Shown: positions 1-7,496 of the stretch, in pieces
Layout of the letters: each line of letters opens with the position of its first letter
Position numbering within the stretch: position 1 is the stretch's first letter
Source of the DNA: JBCDBL01 sp039183635
GTDB taxonomy: Bacteria > Pseudomonadota > Alphaproteobacteria > Caulobacterales > Parvularculaceae
NCBI GenBank assembly: GCA_039183635.1
Contig: JBCDBL010000030.1
Location: 1-35,035 of the forward strand
DNA length: 35,035 nt
Direction of reading: 5' to 3'
Program-made: the position numbers and the translations under genes
The notes under the pieces: model-generated
Seen by the model: only the letters and a program-made list of their open reading frames with translations
Told to the model about the DNA's origin: nothing
Database searches by the model: none

Positions 1-498
1 CGCCAAAACTCCGACCTGCCTCTGATTTTCCTCACCTCCAAGGACGAGGAGATTGACGAAGTGCTCGGTCTCCACCTCGGCGCCGACGATTATGTGCGCA
101 AGCCCTTCTCCCAACGCCTGCTCCTAGAACGGGTGAAAGCGGTCCTGCGTCGAGCCGAAGCGCGCGGCGCGCCCGCAAGTCCCGACGAAGAAAAGCAGAT
201 CATCCGCCGCGGCGATCTCACCTTGGACCCCCTGCGTCACGCCTGCGCCTGGAAAGGCCAGCATGTGACCCTCACGGTGACGGAATTTTTGCTGCTCCAA
301 AGCCTCGCCCAACGGCCGGGGTTCGTGAAAAGCAGGGACCAGCTGATGGATGCGGCATATGACGACCAGGTTTATGTGGATGATCGGACCATCGACAGCC
401 ATATCAAGCGTTTACGCAAGAAATTCAAAACCATCGATACGGAGTTCGATTCCATCGAAACGCTCTACGGCGTCGGTTATAAGTATAAAGACGTTTGA
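1..498 (+). CDS. chvI: Response regulator of the ChvI/OmpR family, 5'-truncated
   Basis: The reading frame is open from base 1, so the gene begins upstream of the window; 165 codons remain. The visible part has the end of a receiver domain, with the conserved LTSKD threonine/serine region near residues 12-16 and the K-P-F motif (DDYVRKPF) near residues 29-36. The phosphoacceptor Asp lies before the window. The C-terminal half is an OmpR-type winged helix (RGDLTLDP, then TVTEFLLLQSL and the recognition-helix region DDRTIDSHIKRLRKKF). Such regulators bind promoters as phosphorylated dimers. It lies 26 bp before a ChvG-like kinase and upstream of hprK, EIIA and ptsH, the arrangement typical of alphaproteobacterial ChvI/ChvG (ExoS) systems, which control envelope, exopolysaccharide and acid-stress genes. 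The symbol rests on that context plus the domain type. Confidence 0.9.
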   Translation, partial: RQNSDLPLIFLTSKDEEIDEVLGLHLGADDYVRKPFSQRLLLERVKAVLRRAEARGAPASPDEEKQIIRRGDLTLDPLRHACAWKGQHVTLTVTEFLLLQSLAQRPGFVKSRDQLMDAAYDDQVYVDDRTIDSHIKRLRKKFKTIDTEFDSIETLYGVGYKYKDV

Positions 499-524
499 CG
501 CTGTTTGCGCCTTAGGCCCTGAAG

Positions 525-2177
525 ATGGCTGATACCGCATACGTTCCCGAAACGCCCGGCGCCAAGCCGATCGCACCGCGCCGGCCGCGGTTCGTCGTCT
601 CCCGCCTGACGCTTTTGATCGTGGCTGCCAATACGGTGGGCCTCGTCATCCTGGCGCTGGGCGCGTTGCTTCTCAGCCAGTACCGGGACGGCCTGATCGC
701 CGCGAAAAAGGAATCCCTGTCGGGGCAAGGCCGCATCCTCGCCGACGTCCTCGCAAAAACCGCCGTGCCGCCGGACGCCGCGGACCCGGCGCTGCAGCCT
801 GAATTCGCCCGGGAGGTTTTGCGCCGGCTGCTCGATGAAATCAACGGACGGGTGCGGCTTTACGATGCGACAGGCGCGCTTATCACGGACTCGCGGCTTC
901 TCAACGATGAAATCATCGTCCAGTCCCTGCCGCCGATCGGAACGCCCGAGGAGACCGCCCGCACAAGCCTGTCCGAACGTTTGCGCTTCGACGCCCTGCC
1001 GCCCTACGCTTTTATCGAAGAAGCCAAGCGGCGCACGGTGCGCGAAGAGGTGGACACGGCGCTTTTGGGCGCCGCGGCCGAGGCGGTGCGCTTCGACGAG
1101 GACGGACGGCTGATCGTGTCCGTTGCGATTCCCATACAGCTTGTCCAGACCGTACACGGGGTCCTCATTATGGAGGCCGGAGAGATTGATGAGCTTGTGG
1201 CCCAGGCCCGTCTCGCCATCCTGCCGTTCTTCGCCCTCGCCCTCGGCGTGTCCCTGGGCCTGTCCTTCGTCCTCACTGCCTTGATCGCCCAGCCCATTCG
1301 CCGCCTCGCCACCGCGGCGGACCAGGTGCGACTTGGCCTCGGCGGGGCCAATCGCCGCAAAATTCCCGATTTTACAAAGCGCAAGGATGAGATCGGCGAG
1401 CTGTCCGGCGCCCTTCAGGACATGACGGAGGCCCTGTACGACCGCCTCGACGCCATCGAAAGCTTCGCCGCCGACGTCGCCCATGAGATCAAGAACCCCC
1501 TCACTTCGATCCGCAGCGCCGTTGAAACCCTGCCGATGGCCAAGGACAACGCGGCCCGCACGCGCCTGCTCGACGTCATCCAAAAAGACGTCGGGCGCAT
1601 GGACCGGCTGATCACGGATATTTCCAACGCCTCGCGCCTTGACGCGGAACTATCGCGGCAAAAACGCGAAGCGGCGGACCTCAGCGCCTTGTTGAAAGAC
1701 ATCGTCGCCATGTACGAAACGACCAGCAACGAGGGGGGAGCCTCTGTGCGGCTCATGCTGGAAGCCCAGAGCCCGGCCTACATCCTCGGCTTCCCCTCGA
1801 CCCTCGGCCAGGTCGCCCGCAACCTGATCGATAACGCCAAATCGTTCAGCCCGCCCGGCGGGGAGGTGCGCGTGACATTGCGCGCCGCCGCCGCCGACAA
1901 ACAAGACCGATTGCAAATTATTGTTGAAGACGACGGGCCAGGCGTCCCGCCCGATAATCTTGAATCGATCTTTCAGCGGTTTTACACCGAACGCCCGGCA
2001 GGCGCGGAGTTTGGTAAAAATTCAGGTCTTGGCCTGGCCATCGCCCGGCAAATCGTGGAGGCTCATCGCGGCCGCATATGGGCCGAAAACCGCCTCGTCG
2101 ATCCCCATGACGCGCAGTCGGAGCGAAAAGGCGCGCGCTTTGTCGTGGATCTGCCCCGGGCGGCCTGGACGACGTGA
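525..2177 (+). CDS. chvG: Sensor histidine kinase, ChvG family
   Basis: Membrane kinase of 550 residues, probable partner of the preceding regulator. A first transmembrane segment lies near residues 28-50 (LTLLIVAANTVGLVILALGA), followed by a periplasmic sensor of about 180 residues and a second membrane segment near 229-255. A HAMP region comes next (QPIRRLATAADQV), then the dimerisation/phosphotransfer box FAADVAHEIKNPLTSIRS with the phosphorylated His at residue 320. The ATPase domain shows the N box (NLIDNAKSFSP), the G1 box (EDDGPGVP) and the G2 box (GLGLAIARQIVEAHRG). The ATG at 525 is the natural start, 26 bp after chvI. The 3' end overlaps the hprK start by four bases (GTGA), suggesting translational coupling. 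In characterised relatives the periplasmic domain is controlled by ExoR; no exoR is visible here. Confidence 0.93.
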   Translation: MADTAYVPETPGAKPIAPRRPRFVVSRLTLLIVAANTVGLVILALGALLLSQYRDGLIAAKKESLSGQGRILADVLAKTAVPPDAADPALQPEFAREVLRRLLDEINGRVRLYDATGALITDSRLLNDEIIVQSLPPIGTPEETARTSLSERLRFDALPPYAFIEEAKRRTVREEVDTALLGAAAEAVRFDEDGRLIVSVAIPIQLVQTVHGVLIMEAGEIDELVAQARLAILPFFALALGVSLGLSFVLTALIAQPIRRLATAADQVRLGLGGANRRKIPDFTKRKDEIGELSGALQDMTEALYDRLDAIESFAADVAHEIKNPLTSIRSAVETLPMAKDNAARTRLLDVIQKDVGRMDRLITDISNASRLDAELSRQKREAADLSALLKDIVAMYETTSNEGGASVRLMLEAQSPAYILGFPSTLGQVARNLIDNAKSFSPPGGEVRVTLRAAAADKQDRLQIIVEDDGPGVPPDNLESIFQRFYTERPAGAEFGKNSGLGLAIARQIVEAHRGRIWAENRLVDPHDAQSERKGARFVVDLPRAAWTT

Positions 2178-2659
2178 CCGGGCGTTCCGACACCATGTTG
2201 CACAGGGGCGCGGCGGTCGCCGCCGCCTTCGACGCACATGCGCCTCTCATCGGCGTTTTGCTCACAGGACCGTCCGGGGCGGGAAAATCGGACCTCGCCT
2301 TGCGCCTCATCGAAGACTGCCCGTACGGACGCACGCGCCTCATCTCGGACGATTATGTGGAGGTGCGCATGCAGGACGGCGGCCTCATCGCGGCGGCCGC
2401 GCCGAATATCGCCGGCCTGATCGAGGCGCGGGGCGTCGGCGTTCTCAAAACGCCGCCGGCGCCGCCGACGGCCCTGCGCCTCGTCTTCGATCTTACCGCG
2501 ACACAGGAGCGCATGCCGCGTCCGGAATGGTGGCGCGCCGACGGCGCGACGCTTCCCCTCTACCCGCTCCGCCCCTTCGAAGCCTCCGCGCCGGCGAAAA
2601 TCCGCGCCCTCGCCCGTGCGGTTTTCTGTGGACAATTGCCCGAGAGTGGGCAGGAATAG
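2174..2659 (+). CDS. hprK: HPr kinase/phosphorylase, short alphaproteobacterial form
   Basis: Encodes 161 residues, far shorter than the roughly 310-residue Firmicutes enzyme, because the N-terminal domain is absent, as is normal in Alphaproteobacteria. The Walker A loop GPSGAGKS occupies residues 32-39, within a beta-strand/P-loop/helix context (GVLLTGPSGAGKSDLALRLIED). The enzyme phosphorylates HPr on its regulatory serine using ATP. Start chosen as GTG at 2174, giving a GTGA overlap with chvG; an in-frame ATG at 2195 would trim seven residues and leave the P-loop intact. EIIA-Man and HPr follow within 510 bases, so kinase and substrate are encoded together. No rapZ lies between hprK and EIIA, a place where some alphaproteobacteria carry it. 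Confidence 0.9.
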   Translation: MTGRSDTMLHRGAAVAAAFDAHAPLIGVLLTGPSGAGKSDLALRLIEDCPYGRTRLISDDYVEVRMQDGGLIAAAAPNIAGLIEARGVGVLKTPPAPPTALRLVFDLTATQERMPRPEWWRADGATLPLYPLRPFEASAPAKIRALARAVFCGQLPESGQE

Positions 2660-2702
2660 GAATCTTTCAGACACATACCGCCTACCGGATTCCTCACGCC
2701 CC

Positions 2703-3113
2703 ATGATCGGCATCGTCATCGTCACCCACGGCCTCCTCGCCAATGAGTTCATCGCCGCCATGGAGCATGTGGTCGGCCCGCAATCGGGGGTGATGGCGAT
2801 CTGCATCGGTCCCGACGACGATATGGAAAAGCGCCGCGAAGACATCGCCGCGGCCGTCGCCGACGTCGATAGCGGGGACGGGGCGATCATCTTTACCGAC
2901 ATGTTCGGCGGCACGCCCTCTAATCTCGCCATTTCGGTGATGGAGAAAACCAATGCGGAGGTGGTGGCGGGCGTCAACCTGCCGATGCTGATCCGCATCG
3001 CCTCGGTCCGGCGGGAGATGTCCTTGAAAGACGCCGTCGCCAGCGCCCAGGACGCCGGCCGTAAATACATTAACGTCGCCTCCTGGGTCCTGTCAGGCCA
3101 GGTCGAGGCGTAA
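2703..3113 (+). CDS. PTS system mannose-type EIIA component (regulatory PTS)
   Basis: A 136-residue protein beginning MIGIVIVTHG, the N-terminus typical of EIIA-Man domains. His9 in VTHG is the expected phosphoacceptor. TDMFGGTPSNLA (near residues 66-77) is the second family signature. The frame is open upstream to 2616, but only the ATG at 2703 gives the conserved beta-strand start. No sugar-transporting EIIB/EIIC genes occur nearby, so, as inferred for other alphaproteobacteria, this EIIA probably relays phosphate for regulation rather than transport. Cytoplasmic; phosphorylated by HPr. It sits 43 bp after hprK and 50 bp before ptsH, probably in the same transcript. Confidence 0.92.
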   Translation: MIGIVIVTHGLLANEFIAAMEHVVGPQSGVMAICIGPDDDMEKRREDIAAAVADVDSGDGAIIFTDMFGGTPSNLAISVMEKTNAEVVAGVNLPMLIRIASVRREMSLKDAVASAQDAGRKYINVASWVLSGQVEA

Positions 3114-3163
3114 CGACAAAAGGCGTCCAAAGGCGGCGTCTAACAGTATGGAGTTGAAACGCC

Positions 3164-3448
3164 ATGAGCGTTGCGCCATCGCTCAAGCGAGAGCTTGAAA
3201 TCGTCAACAAACTCGGCCTCCACGCCCGCGCCTCGGCGAAGTTCGTCGCCTGCGTCGCGGCCCATGACGCAAAGGTCACCGTCACACGCGACGACGTCTC
3301 GGTCGACGGCGCTTCCATCATGGGTCTGATGATGCTCGCCGCCGCGCCCGGCTGTTGCATCATCGTTGAAACAGAAGGTCCGCAGGCGGAGGAAGCGCTG
3401 GAGGCGCTTACGAAACTGGTGGCGGACAAGTTCGGCGAAGAGGATTAG
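3164..3448 (+). CDS. ptsH: Phosphocarrier protein HPr
   Basis: A 94-residue HPr. The active-site His is residue 20 in KLGLHARASAKF, phosphorylated from an enzyme I not encoded here. The HprK target serine is Ser51 in GASIMGLMML, equivalent to Ser46 of classical HPr. Both regulatory residues are intact, which fits the adjacent hprK. A good ribosome-binding sequence (ggag) precedes the ATG. In related genomes ahcY often follows; here the next 250 bases are non-coding repeats, so the cluster ends at this gene. Confidence 0.94.
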   Translation: MSVAPSLKRELEIVNKLGLHARASAKFVACVAAHDAKVTVTRDDVSVDGASIMGLMMLAAAPGCCIIVETEGPQAEEALEALTKLVADKFGEED

Positions 3449-3501
3449 AGACCGTCTGCTCCGTAAGCGGATCGTCTCCTTAATTCTGCATGGGGCGGTT
3501 T

Positions 3502-3550
3502 CCTCCCCCGTTTCACGGGGGAGGTGGCGGCGTAGCCGACGGAGGGGGCC
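3502..3550 (+). repeat. GC-rich palindromic dispersed repeat, copy A
   Basis: A perfect hairpin (cctcccccg-tttca-cgggggagg) is followed by a conserved tail ggtggcggcgtagccgac and a G-rich end (ggagggggcc). The same head is repeated exactly at the right edge of the window, and an inverted copy lies 45 bp downstream. It resembles the REP-type intergenic elements common in Caulobacterales and sphingomonads. It follows ptsH and may stabilise or end the transcript. Confidence 0.75.
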
Positions 3551-3595
3551 TTGAAAGACGCCGCATACTCTGGAATTCGCCATATTACCGTAATA

Positions 3596-3644
3596 TGCCC
3601 CCTTCGACCGCTGCGCGGCCACTTCCCCCGCTTGGCGGGGGAAG
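3596..3644 (-). repeat. GC-rich palindromic dispersed repeat, copy B (inverted)
   Basis: Read on the minus strand, this starts with the hairpin cttcccccgccaagcggggg and continues into a tail closely matching copy A (gtggccgcgcagcggtcgaagggggc). Copies A and B face each other across 45 bp that includes the small palindrome attaccgtaat. No coding frame is supported between 3449 and 3704; this region otherwise shows nothing recognisable. Confidence 0.72.
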
Positions 3645-3704
3645 AAAGAGCGCGATACAAGTTGCGGAAAAAATTTATGCGCTTAAGGATTAAAACCGAC
3701 GCTG

Positions 3705-4472
3705 TCACGCCGCCTTAATGTCTGATAACGCCGCCAGCACGGATTTCAACCGCGCCAAATCCTCAGGCGTCGATAGCCTGTGGTCCCCCGCCTTCGTCAA
3801 AACAATCTCGACATCGTCCAAGACCAACGCCTCCGCCAACCGCATCGCATGGCGCCACGGCACATCCGGGTCGGCCATGCCTTGCAGGATCCGAACGGGC
3901 GCCTTGATGTCGATGGGCCCGCCCAGCAGCAGATGCCTGCGGCCGTCTTCGATCAACGCTTTGGTGATGCGGTTCGGTTCTGGTCCGTACTGGGACGGCT
4001 CGTCATAATAACCTTCTGTTTCGATCTGTTTTTTGATCTCTGGGCTAAACCGTTTCCACATCAACTCCTCGGTGAAGTCCGGCGCCGGGGCGATATAGAC
4101 AAGGCCCGCAACCCGCGCCGGCGCCGCCAGGGCGAGAAGGGTCGCGATCCAGCCGCCCATGGATGAGCCGACGAGAATTTGGGGGCCTTCCGTCAACGCC
4201 TCCAGCGCCGCGACGGCGTCGTCCAGCCACCGGGAGATCGTCCCGTCCCGATAATCGCCATCGCTTTGTCCGTGGCCGAAATAATCGAACCGCACAAAGG
4301 CTTGCCCCCGGGCGGCGCAAAAGGCGTCCAAAGCCTCCGCCTTCGTCCCCGCCATGTCGGAGCGATACCCGCCGAGCCAGAGCACCCCCGGCCCTGCGCC
4401 GGCCCGTTTGCGGCAGGCGAGACGGGCGCCGTCGGGGCGTTCAAGATAGAAAGGGGCATCGGGCGCGGTCAT
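3705..4472 (-). CDS. Alpha/beta hydrolase, ABHD10-like
   Basis: A 255-residue serine hydrolase. The nucleophile elbow is G-S-S-M-G with Ser104; the likely acid is Asp201 or Asp203 in MADPDVPW, and the base is His231 in AGDHRLS. The segments GGYRSDMAGTKA, RFDYFGHGQSDG and VGSSMGGW are the signature of the ABHD10 / mycophenolic acyl-glucuronide esterase group, known to cleave thioesters or acyl esters; the substrate here is unknown. The frame extends upstream to 4745, but the start MTAPDAPF at 4472 is chosen because the longer version would add about 90 low-complexity Arg/Pro residues and run into the divergent glycosyltransferase gene. Cytoplasmic, no signal peptide. Confidence 0.87.
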   Translation of the reverse strand: MTAPDAPFYLERPDGARLACRKRAGAGPGVLWLGGYRSDMAGTKAEALDAFCAARGQAFVRFDYFGHGQSDGDYRDGTISRWLDDAVAALEALTEGPQILVGSSMGGWIATLLALAAPARVAGLVYIAPAPDFTEELMWKRFSPEIKKQIETEGYYDEPSQYGPEPNRITKALIEDGRRHLLLGGPIDIKAPVRILQGMADPDVPWRHAMRLAEALVLDDVEIVLTKAGDHRLSTPEDLARLKSVLAALSDIKAA

Positions 4473-4567
4473 AGGCGGGGGCCTTTTTGGTCTTGGAGGA
4501 CGGATGCGCCCATGTATAACCCGCATTCGAACCGATGCAGCTTTTAAGAAAGGCGCCCTTGCTAAAA

Positions 4568-5725
4568 ATGACCTTCCAAGGCGCGGTTTTACAGGTGATC
4601 CCGGAGCTTCAGACCGGCGGGGCGGAGCGCACGACGATCGACATCGCCAAAGCCGTCGTCGACGCTGGCGGCAAAGCCGTGGTTGCAGCCCGGGACGGCG
4701 GGCGCATGGTCGATGAGCTGCTGGGCGCAGGCGCGTACTTCGCACCGATGGACGTGCACACGAAGAACCCTTGGAAAATGTGGGCGAACCGCGGGCGGCT
4801 GATCAAACTTATCGCCGAGCATGACATCGACATCGTCCACGCACGCTCCCGGGCGCCGGCCTGGTCGGCGCTGTGGGCGGCCCGGGCCGCGGGGCGAAAA
4901 TTCGTTACGACCTATCATGGGTTTTACAAGGCCAAGACCGCGCCGAAGCGGTTCTACAACTCCGTTATGGCCCGGGGCGACATTGTCATCGCCAACTCCA
5001 ACTTCACCCGGGACCATATCCTGGCGACCCACAACGTTACGCCGGACAAAGTGGTCGCCATTCCCCGCGGCGTCGATATGGACGTCTTTAAATGGGCGAA
5101 GGTCGAAGGCGCCCGACGCGCCGGTCTGGCGGCGGCCTGGGCGCTCGATAGAGGCGAATCGCGTCTGACAGTTCTCCTACCGGGACGCCTTACGGCCTGG
5201 AAAGGACAATCGATCGCAATAGAAGCGGCCGAATTGCTGAAGAACACTGGCCAACAGGCCCTTTTTACGTTTATTTTGGCCGGCGACGCTCAGGGGCGCG
5301 ACGGCTATGAGGCGGAGCTTCAAAACCTTATCGCCGCACGTGACGTTGGGGATATGGTGCGCATCGTCGGTCATTGTAATGACATGCCGGCGGCGTATGC
5401 TGTTTGCGATATCGTCCTGTCGACGTCTGTGCGCCCTGAGGCGTTCGGCCGCGTGGCGGCGGAAGCCCAGGCCATGGGGCGGCCCGTTATCGCCACGGAT
5501 CATGGCGGCGCCCGGGAAACGGTTTTGGGCGACGTGACGGGCTGGCTCATTCCGCCGTGCGATGCGGCGGCGCTCGCCAGTCGGCTTACCGCGTTTGCGA
5601 AGATGAGCGATGCGGGACGAAATAATATGGGACTGGAAGCGCGCCGGCATGTGGCGGAGCGGTTTTCCGTCGAAGCGATGTGCGAGGCGACTTTGAGGGC
5701 TTACGAAAGGGTTTTAGACGCGTAA
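4568..5725 (+). CDS. Glycosyltransferase, GT4 family
   Basis: A 385-residue GT-B fold enzyme. The N-terminal half opens with VLQVIPELQTGGAERTTIDIA, the GT4 acceptor-side pattern (PELxxGGxER). The C-terminal nucleotide-sugar domain shows LLPGRLTAWKGQ, then the EX7E motif as E291-AFGRVAA-E299, followed by AMGRPVIATDHGG. Such enzymes transfer a sugar from a nucleotide donor with retention, often in lipopolysaccharide or capsule assembly; donor and acceptor are not deducible. ATG 4568 is preferred because it places the first beta strand next to the N-terminus; an in-frame ATG at 4535 would add eleven residues, and neither start has a strong Shine-Dalgarno. The GT9-type gene starts five bases after its stop, so the two probably act in the same glycan pathway. 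Confidence 0.87.
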   Translation: MTFQGAVLQVIPELQTGGAERTTIDIAKAVVDAGGKAVVAARDGGRMVDELLGAGAYFAPMDVHTKNPWKMWANRGRLIKLIAEHDIDIVHARSRAPAWSALWAARAAGRKFVTTYHGFYKAKTAPKRFYNSVMARGDIVIANSNFTRDHILATHNVTPDKVVAIPRGVDMDVFKWAKVEGARRAGLAAAWALDRGESRLTVLLPGRLTAWKGQSIAIEAAELLKNTGQQALFTFILAGDAQGRDGYEAELQNLIAARDVGDMVRIVGHCNDMPAAYAVCDIVLSTSVRPEAFGRVAAEAQAMGRPVIATDHGGARETVLGDVTGWLIPPCDAAALASRLTAFAKMSDAGRNNMGLEARRHVAERFSVEAMCEATLRAYERVLDA

Positions 5726-5730
5726 GGGTT

Positions 5731-6726
5731 ATGTTCGGGCGTAAATCGGCAAAGAAAATCCTGATCATAAAGTTCGATCGCCTGTCGGAGTTCGTGAACG
5801 CCGACGCGGCTTTCGCGGCGATTCGCGCCGCCCATCCGACCGACAAAATCACCCTCCTGACGAAGCCGGACTTCGCCCGCCTCGCCAAGGCCGCGCCCTA
5901 TTTCGACACCGTGGCCACGGACGCCGGTCCGAAGGACGCCGAAAACCAGCGGCTGTTCAATGCACGGTTGAAAAAGGAAGGCTTCCACATCGTCTACGAC
6001 CTCGACCGGTCTCAGCGGACGAAAAAAATCTTCAACGCCATGCGCCCGTTTCCGCCGAAATGGTCCGGCGCGGCGCCCGGCTGTGCGTATAGGTACGAGC
6101 CGGTCCACGGCAACATTATCGATGATTTCGCCGCCCAGCTTGAGGCCGCAGGCGTCGCCTGCCAGGCGCGCCGGCCGGAGCTGGCCTGGGCCCTCGACGC
6201 CCGCAAGGATTCGGCGAACATGCAGCCCTCCTGGTACGGGCTGACCGGCCCGTTCGCGCTCCTCGCCCCCGGCAATGACGGCGACAAACGCTGGCCTACG
6301 GATAAATGGGCGGGGCTCGCCCAGACGATTTCCGAACTTGGCGTCATTCCAGTGTTGATCGGCGGAACGGAGAAACAGGCAATCGGTCACTCAATCGTGC
6401 GCCAGGCCCCGTCCACCGTGAATCTCATGGGCAAAACAGACTTGCTGCAGGCCGCAGGCCTCGCCGCCGCCGCCGCATTCTATGTCGCCGACGACACCGC
6501 GCCCGCACATCTGTTCGCCAGCGTCGGCTGCGGCGGCGTGATGCCCCTGTCCGTCGGCGCGCGTCTCGACCTCACCTGTCCAAGAGGCCGGGACGCCGTC
6601 GCTGTCACTGCAGCCTCTCTGGAAGACGTCAGCGTCGCGCAAATATTGCGGACTTTACGCAACGCAGGCCATTTTAGCGGCCGCGCGGTGCGCCAACACG
6701 CGCCCCAAAGGGCGTTTATGCCTTGA
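5731..6726 (+). CDS. Glycosyltransferase family 9 (heptosyltransferase-like)
   Basis: A 331-residue protein with the GT9 layout: N-terminal KKILIIKFDRLSEFVNADAAFAAIRAAHP, a central GNDGDKRWPTDKWAGLAQTI (usual form PGxxxxxKRWPxxxW), then VLIGGTEK, and VADDTAPAHLFAS with D254-D255-T256, matching the D-T-x-P-x-H nucleotide-sugar motif. In the well-known members (WaaC, WaaF) the product adds heptose to lipid A-core at the inner membrane face. Here the helix-lining Gly before Asp is replaced by Ala, so the donor may differ. The open frame extends back to 5680, overlapping the upstream gene; the ATG at 5731, five bases after that stop, is preferred. Confidence 0.85.
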   Translation: MFGRKSAKKILIIKFDRLSEFVNADAAFAAIRAAHPTDKITLLTKPDFARLAKAAPYFDTVATDAGPKDAENQRLFNARLKKEGFHIVYDLDRSQRTKKIFNAMRPFPPKWSGAAPGCAYRYEPVHGNIIDDFAAQLEAAGVACQARRPELAWALDARKDSANMQPSWYGLTGPFALLAPGNDGDKRWPTDKWAGLAQTISELGVIPVLIGGTEKQAIGHSIVRQAPSTVNLMGKTDLLQAAGLAAAAAFYVADDTAPAHLFASVGCGGVMPLSVGARLDLTCPRGRDAVAVTAASLEDVSVAQILRTLRNAGHFSGRAVRQHAPQRAFMP

Positions 6727-6737
6727 TTCCCCGCACC

Positions 6738-6766
6738 TTGACCGGTAAGGCCAACGGCCCATATGC
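6738..6766 (+). promoter_or_regulatory. Possible sigma-70-type promoter for infC
   Basis: TTGACC (6738-6743) is a close -35 match. After 17 bases comes ATATGC (6761-6766), a weak -10. It lies just past the stop of the preceding glycosyltransferase and about 95 bp before the infC start. Seen only by eye; the -10 is poor. Confidence 0.3.
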
Positions 6767-6861
6767 AGTCGAAGGTTTTCAGAGCGCATTTACCGTTTTT
6801 CTGATACGCTCGACCTTTAGAGTTTCGGCCGATTCCATCAACAGCTAGAGGAGCATTTGCA

Positions 6862-7401
6862 ATAGCACGCAGACCACAAGCCGCCCCGCAACCCCGCAAT
6901 GACGGGCCCCGGGTAAACGAAGAAATCGACGCCTCAAAAGTCCTCGTCATCGACGATGAAGGGCAAAAGCGCGGTCCGATGAGCGTCGAAGACGCCCTCG
7001 ACCTCGCGGCAGACGCAGGTCTTGACCTTGTCGAGGTCTCGCCCAACGCCGACACGCCGGTCTGTAAGTTGCTGGACTACGGCAAATACAAGTACCAGCA
7101 GCAAAAAAAGAAAAACGAGGCCAAGAAAAAGCAAAAAGTCGTCGAGATCAAAGAGATCAAGATGCGGCCGAACATCGACCAGCATGATTACGACGTTAAA
7201 ACCCGCGCCATGCGGCGCTTTTTCGCCGATGGCGACAAGGTGAAAGTGACTTTGCGCTTCCGCGGCCGGGAAATGGCCCACATGGACAGAGGCTCGGACC
7301 TTCTAAAACGCGTCCAGGACGATTTCGACGAGCTTGCCAAGGTTGAGGCCTATCCGAAGATGGAAGGCCGGCAAATGACCATGGTGATGGCGCCGCGTTA
7401 A
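6862..7401 (+). CDS. infC: Translation initiation factor IF-3 (ATA start codon)
   Basis: IF-3 binds the 30S subunit, prevents premature 50S joining and discriminates against non-AUG starts. The first in-frame ATG (6979) would give only 140 residues and delete the conserved N-domain sequence PRVNEEIDASKVLVIDDEG, so the start must be upstream. The frame reads (ATA)-A-R-R-P-Q-A-A-P from 6862, matching the usual alphaproteobacterial N-terminus (M)IARRPQ, and a Shine-Dalgarno (gaggag, 6848-6853) lies at suitable spacing. No ATG, GTG or TTG gives this protein. Length 179 residues is normal. The linker is Lys-rich (KYKYQQQKKKNEAKKKQK) and the C-domain ends RQMTMVMAPR. A rare start codon is the known basis of IF-3 autoregulation in other bacteria. 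Confidence 0.93.
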   Translation: MARRPQAAPQPRNDGPRVNEEIDASKVLVIDDEGQKRGPMSVEDALDLAADAGLDLVEVSPNADTPVCKLLDYGKYKYQQQKKKNEAKKKQKVVEIKEIKMRPNIDQHDYDVKTRAMRRFFADGDKVKVTLRFRGREMAHMDRGSDLLKRVQDDFDELAKVEAYPKMEGRQMTMVMAPR

Positions 7402-7442
7402 CGTCTTTGCGCTATCGTTCCATCGTCCTGTAAAGACATATT

Positions 7443-7466
7443 GGGGAAACACGGTTATGTTTCCCC
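7443..7466 (+). other. Hairpin between infC and the S8 protease gene
   Basis: Perfect 8-bp inverted repeat ggggaaac / gtttcccc with an 8-base loop. No T-tract follows, so it is not a classical intrinsic terminator; it may protect the infC mRNA 3' end or structure the downstream leader. Confidence 0.4.
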
Positions 7467-7496
7467 CGTATTTGGGTGAAATAGGGTGATGTGGAT

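Noticed and set aside
477..1583. 368-codon minus-strand open frame opposite chvG
   Set aside because: Arg/Gly/Asp-rich shadow of a GC-rich gene; the plus strand has clear kinase motifs and no family motif is seen on the minus strand.
2063..3130. 355-codon minus-strand frame opposite hprK and EIIA
   Set aside because: Both plus-strand genes are firmly identified and the antisense product has no recognisable domain.
4473..4745. N-terminal extension of the ABHD10-like hydrolase
   Set aside because: Adds an Arg/Pro-rich stretch absent from the family and overlaps the divergent glycosyltransferase start.
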